This document shows, one piece after another, positions 62,326-64,000 of a stretch of 64,000 nt of DNA. Position numbers and translations under genes: made by a program. The number at the start of each line of letters is the position of its first letter. The stretch's first letter is position 1. The notes under the pieces were generated by a model, which saw only the letters and a list, made by a program, of their open reading frames with translations, did not search any database and had not been told where the DNA came from. The stretch lies in assembly GCA_026126205.1 (NCBI GenBank), contig JAHCJP010000004.1:124001-188000 (forward strand). The letters run 5' to 3'. The stretch comes from Maricaulaceae bacterium (GTDB taxonomy: Bacteria > Pseudomonadota > Alphaproteobacteria > Caulobacterales > Maricaulaceae).

Positions 62326-63488
62326 TGCGATCAATCGAGCTGTTTGTTGGTGCTGGTGGGCTCGGGGTGGCCGCGAGCCGCGCGGGTTTTGAACCGGCGC
62401 TCGTGCTGGATTGGGACCGCTGGGCCTGCGACACAATCAGAGAGAACAAGCAGCGGGGTCTAGAACCCTTTGCCCACTGGAATGTGGTCGAGTGCGACAT
62501 TCGTGAGTTTGACTTTACGGAGGTGGAGGGACCCGTGGACTTGGTGACGGGTGGGCCACCGTGCCAGCCGTTTTCATTGGGCGGCAGGCACCGGGCTCAC
62601 TTGGACGACCGCGACATGTTCCCGGAGGCTGTCCGCGCAGTCCGTACGTTCATGCCTAGCGCTTTCGTGTTCGAAAACGTTAAGGGGCTTACACGAGCCA
62701 GTTTTGCTAGCTATTTGGAATATATACGTCTCCAGCTCCGCCATCCGGAGGCGGTCATGCGGCCGGGCGAAAAATGGATGGAGCACCTCGCCCGCTTAGA
62801 GGAGTACGAAACATCCGGCACGCACAATGGCCTGCATTATAACGTTGTCATTCGGGTTTTGAATGCTGCGGACTACGGTGTGCCACAGCGCCGCGAGCGG
62901 GTGTTCATTGTGGGCTTCCGCTCCGACTTGTCGTTTGATTGGCACTTCCCGCCCGAGACGCACTCACAGGACACGCTTCTTTGGAGCCAATGGCGATCGG
63001 GCGAGTACTGGGACCTGCACAGGGTTGCAAAGAAGGGCCGCCCGGATGGCGGGCGAGGTAAGGCCCGTGCGCTCCGCCTAGATGGGCCGCCAGCCAAGGA
63101 GCCTTGGCTAACCGTTCGGGATGCGATCTGCGACCTCCCGGACCCCGAGCATGACGCGCAAGCGGCTCGGGAGTACCACGACCACTGCTACATTCCTGGT
63201 GCAAGGAGCTACCCCGGCCATACTGGCAGTCCGCTTGATGAGCCCGCGAAAACGCTCAAAGCAGGCGTCCACGGTGTCCCCGGAGGCGAGAACATGCTTC
63301 GACGGCCGGACGGCTCGGTACGTTATTTCACGGTTCGGGAGAGCGCCCGGTTGCAGACTTTTCCGGATGACATGGTTTTTCACGGCTCATGGACGGAAAC
63401 GATGCGCCAACTCGGTAATGCCGTCCCGAGTTCACTTGCCGAGGCTGTGCTGCGGAGCGTTCGGGAACGCCTCACACGAACTTCATGA
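62325..63488 (+). CDS. DNA (cytosine-5) methyltransferase
   Basis: A 387-residue type II 5-methylcytosine methyltransferase. Motif I is ELFVGAGGLG (5-14), the catalytic motif IV is GGPPCQPFS with Cys80, motif VI is FENVKG, motif VIII is PQRRERVF, and motifs IX-X end with ESARLQTFPD and QLGNAVPSSLAEAV. It protects host DNA from the convergent endonuclease. Coupled to vsr; its last 17 bases overlap the endonuclease gene end. Confidence 0.95.
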   Translation: MRSIELFVGAGGLGVAASRAGFEPALVLDWDRWACDTIRENKQRGLEPFAHWNVVECDIREFDFTEVEGPVDLVTGGPPCQPFSLGGRHRAHLDDRDMFPEAVRAVRTFMPSAFVFENVKGLTRASFASYLEYIRLQLRHPEAVMRPGEKWMEHLARLEEYETSGTHNGLHYNVVIRVLNAADYGVPQRRERVFIVGFRSDLSFDWHFPPETHSQDTLLWSQWRSGEYWDLHRVAKKGRPDGGRGKARALRLDGPPAKEPWLTVRDAICDLPDPEHDAQAAREYHDHCYIPGARSYPGHTGSPLDEPAKTLKAGVHGVPGGENMLRRPDGSVRYFTVRESARLQTFPDDMVFHGSWTETMRQLGNAVPSSLAEAVLRSVRERLTRTS

Positions 63489-64000
63489 TGCGTTCGTACA
63501 TTCGCCGGAACGTAGGGTCGGCAATGTCTTCACCGAGCTCCTCGACCCGCTCGGCGATTAGCTCAGCAGCCTCATCGGCGCGCTCATTGGAGCCTGCGGG
63601 GCGGCCCCCTCGACCCGGGTGCAGTGAGTCCCAAAGCGCGGGTTTTCCTAACATGCGGTTCTTACCGACCACCTTGCTCCCAAAGCTCATGCCATTCCAA
63701 GGAGGGCGGAATGTCCTGATCATCACCGCTTCGGCGAGGGCGATGTAAGCGTCATTGAGAACCAGTGCTCTGCAGCAGAAGTCCTTGAGGTCCAGATTGT
63801 CAACTTCCTCGATGGACGCAGCATGCTGGGCAATCCGGTCATACAGCTTGCGTTTGCTGCTGCCGTGCGGATTGAATCCCTGTTTGACACTCTCCCCTGC
63901 GGCTTTCCCGATGTAGATCGGGTACTTGAAGCGCCCAGCGTCCAAGGCGACGAGTTTCTTGTAGGCATTGTGCTTGCCGCTGTAGTAAAGGGCGTAGATG
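63472..64000 (-). CDS. Eco29kI-like GIY-YIG restriction endonuclease (N-terminus outside window)
   Basis: The frame runs off the right edge, leaving 176 codons. It opens with IYALYYSG and then PIYIGKAAGESVKQGFNP, the GIY-YIG pattern of the Eco29kI group (YALYY, then YIG), followed by KLYDRIAQHA and a YIALAEAVMIRTFRPPWNG strand with the catalytic Glu. Eco29kI itself cuts CCGCGG; the specificity here is inferred only from resemblance. Convergent with its methyltransferase gene, ending with a 17-base overlap. Confidence 0.85.
   Translation of the reverse strand, partial: IYALYYSGKHNAYKKLVALDAGRFKYPIYIGKAAGESVKQGFNPHGSSKRKLYDRIAQHAASIEEVDNLDLKDFCCRALVLNDAYIALAEAVMIRTFRPPWNGMSFGSKVVGKNRMLGKPALWDSLHPGRGGRPAGSNERADEAAELIAERVEELGEDIADPTFRRMYERIMKFV

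Overview
The window is high-GC DNA from an alphaproteobacterium. The evidence is the petABC (bc1) operon, the DnaG with a degenerate zinc site, the DUF1285-Nudix-DUF6111-cca and MoxR-DUF58-DUF4159 gene orders, and the trmL/hemF context. A stalked or budding aquatic lineage (Maricaulales/Hyphomonadales type) is my best guess, but the sequence alone does not fix the family.

Most of the window is a housekeeping chromosome backbone. 1-5993 is the moxR-DUF58-BatA/DUF4159-membrane protein operon on the minus strand. 6063-8800 is a tightly coupled plus-strand run (DUF1285, CoA pyrophosphatase, DUF6111, CCA-adding enzyme). 8805-10188 carries hemF and trmL. 10367-13071 is petABC with a clean terminator, followed by an LprI-like protein, apt and a peptidase S10. 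19476-24613 holds uvrB, a response regulator, a threonine aldolase and DUF3052. 27382-29146 holds aspC and dps. 30583-39207 holds a LysR regulator, DUF547, trxB, an ELM1-like protein, greA and carB. 40406-45694 holds a peptide-binding protein, FkbM, a methyltransferase-PhyH fusion and carA. 45870-50386 is the yqeY-dnaG-rpoD group. 50419-61313 is rich in exported proteins: YjbQ, a secreted protein, slipin/NfeD, several unknown lipoproteins or periplasmic proteins, an M23 peptidase and SIMPL.

Five accessory insertions interrupt the backbone, several with a marked drop in GC. (1) 16726-19434 is an E2-only (type II short) CBASS anti-phage operon: CD-NTase, E2-like protein, patatin phospholipase. 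A hairpin appears to bury the cyclase ribosome-binding site. (2) 24489-26698 is a HigBA toxin-antitoxin module flanked by a 107-bp duplication of the DUF3052 gene tail, followed by RHS wreckage: a core end with an intact toxin-like tip, a 55-residue membrane protein that looks like its immunity partner, and a YD-repeat relic. (3) 29255-30220 is an AT-rich GIY-YIG-like gene. (4) 39488-40348 is an AT-rich class 3 lipase next to carB. (5) 61524 to the right edge is a tRNA(CAU) followed by vsr, a 5-methylcytosine methyltransferase and an Eco29kI-like GIY-YIG restriction enzyme.

In the non-coding DNA the main items are a predicted minus-strand small RNA at 30366-30450 with CUCCUCCCC in two loops, a dispersed composite palindromic repeat with three copies (14141, 31971, 59814), and a block of other palindromic repeats at 15.9-16.4 kb just before the CBASS operon. 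No CRISPR array, insertion sequence, integrase or rRNA gene was seen.
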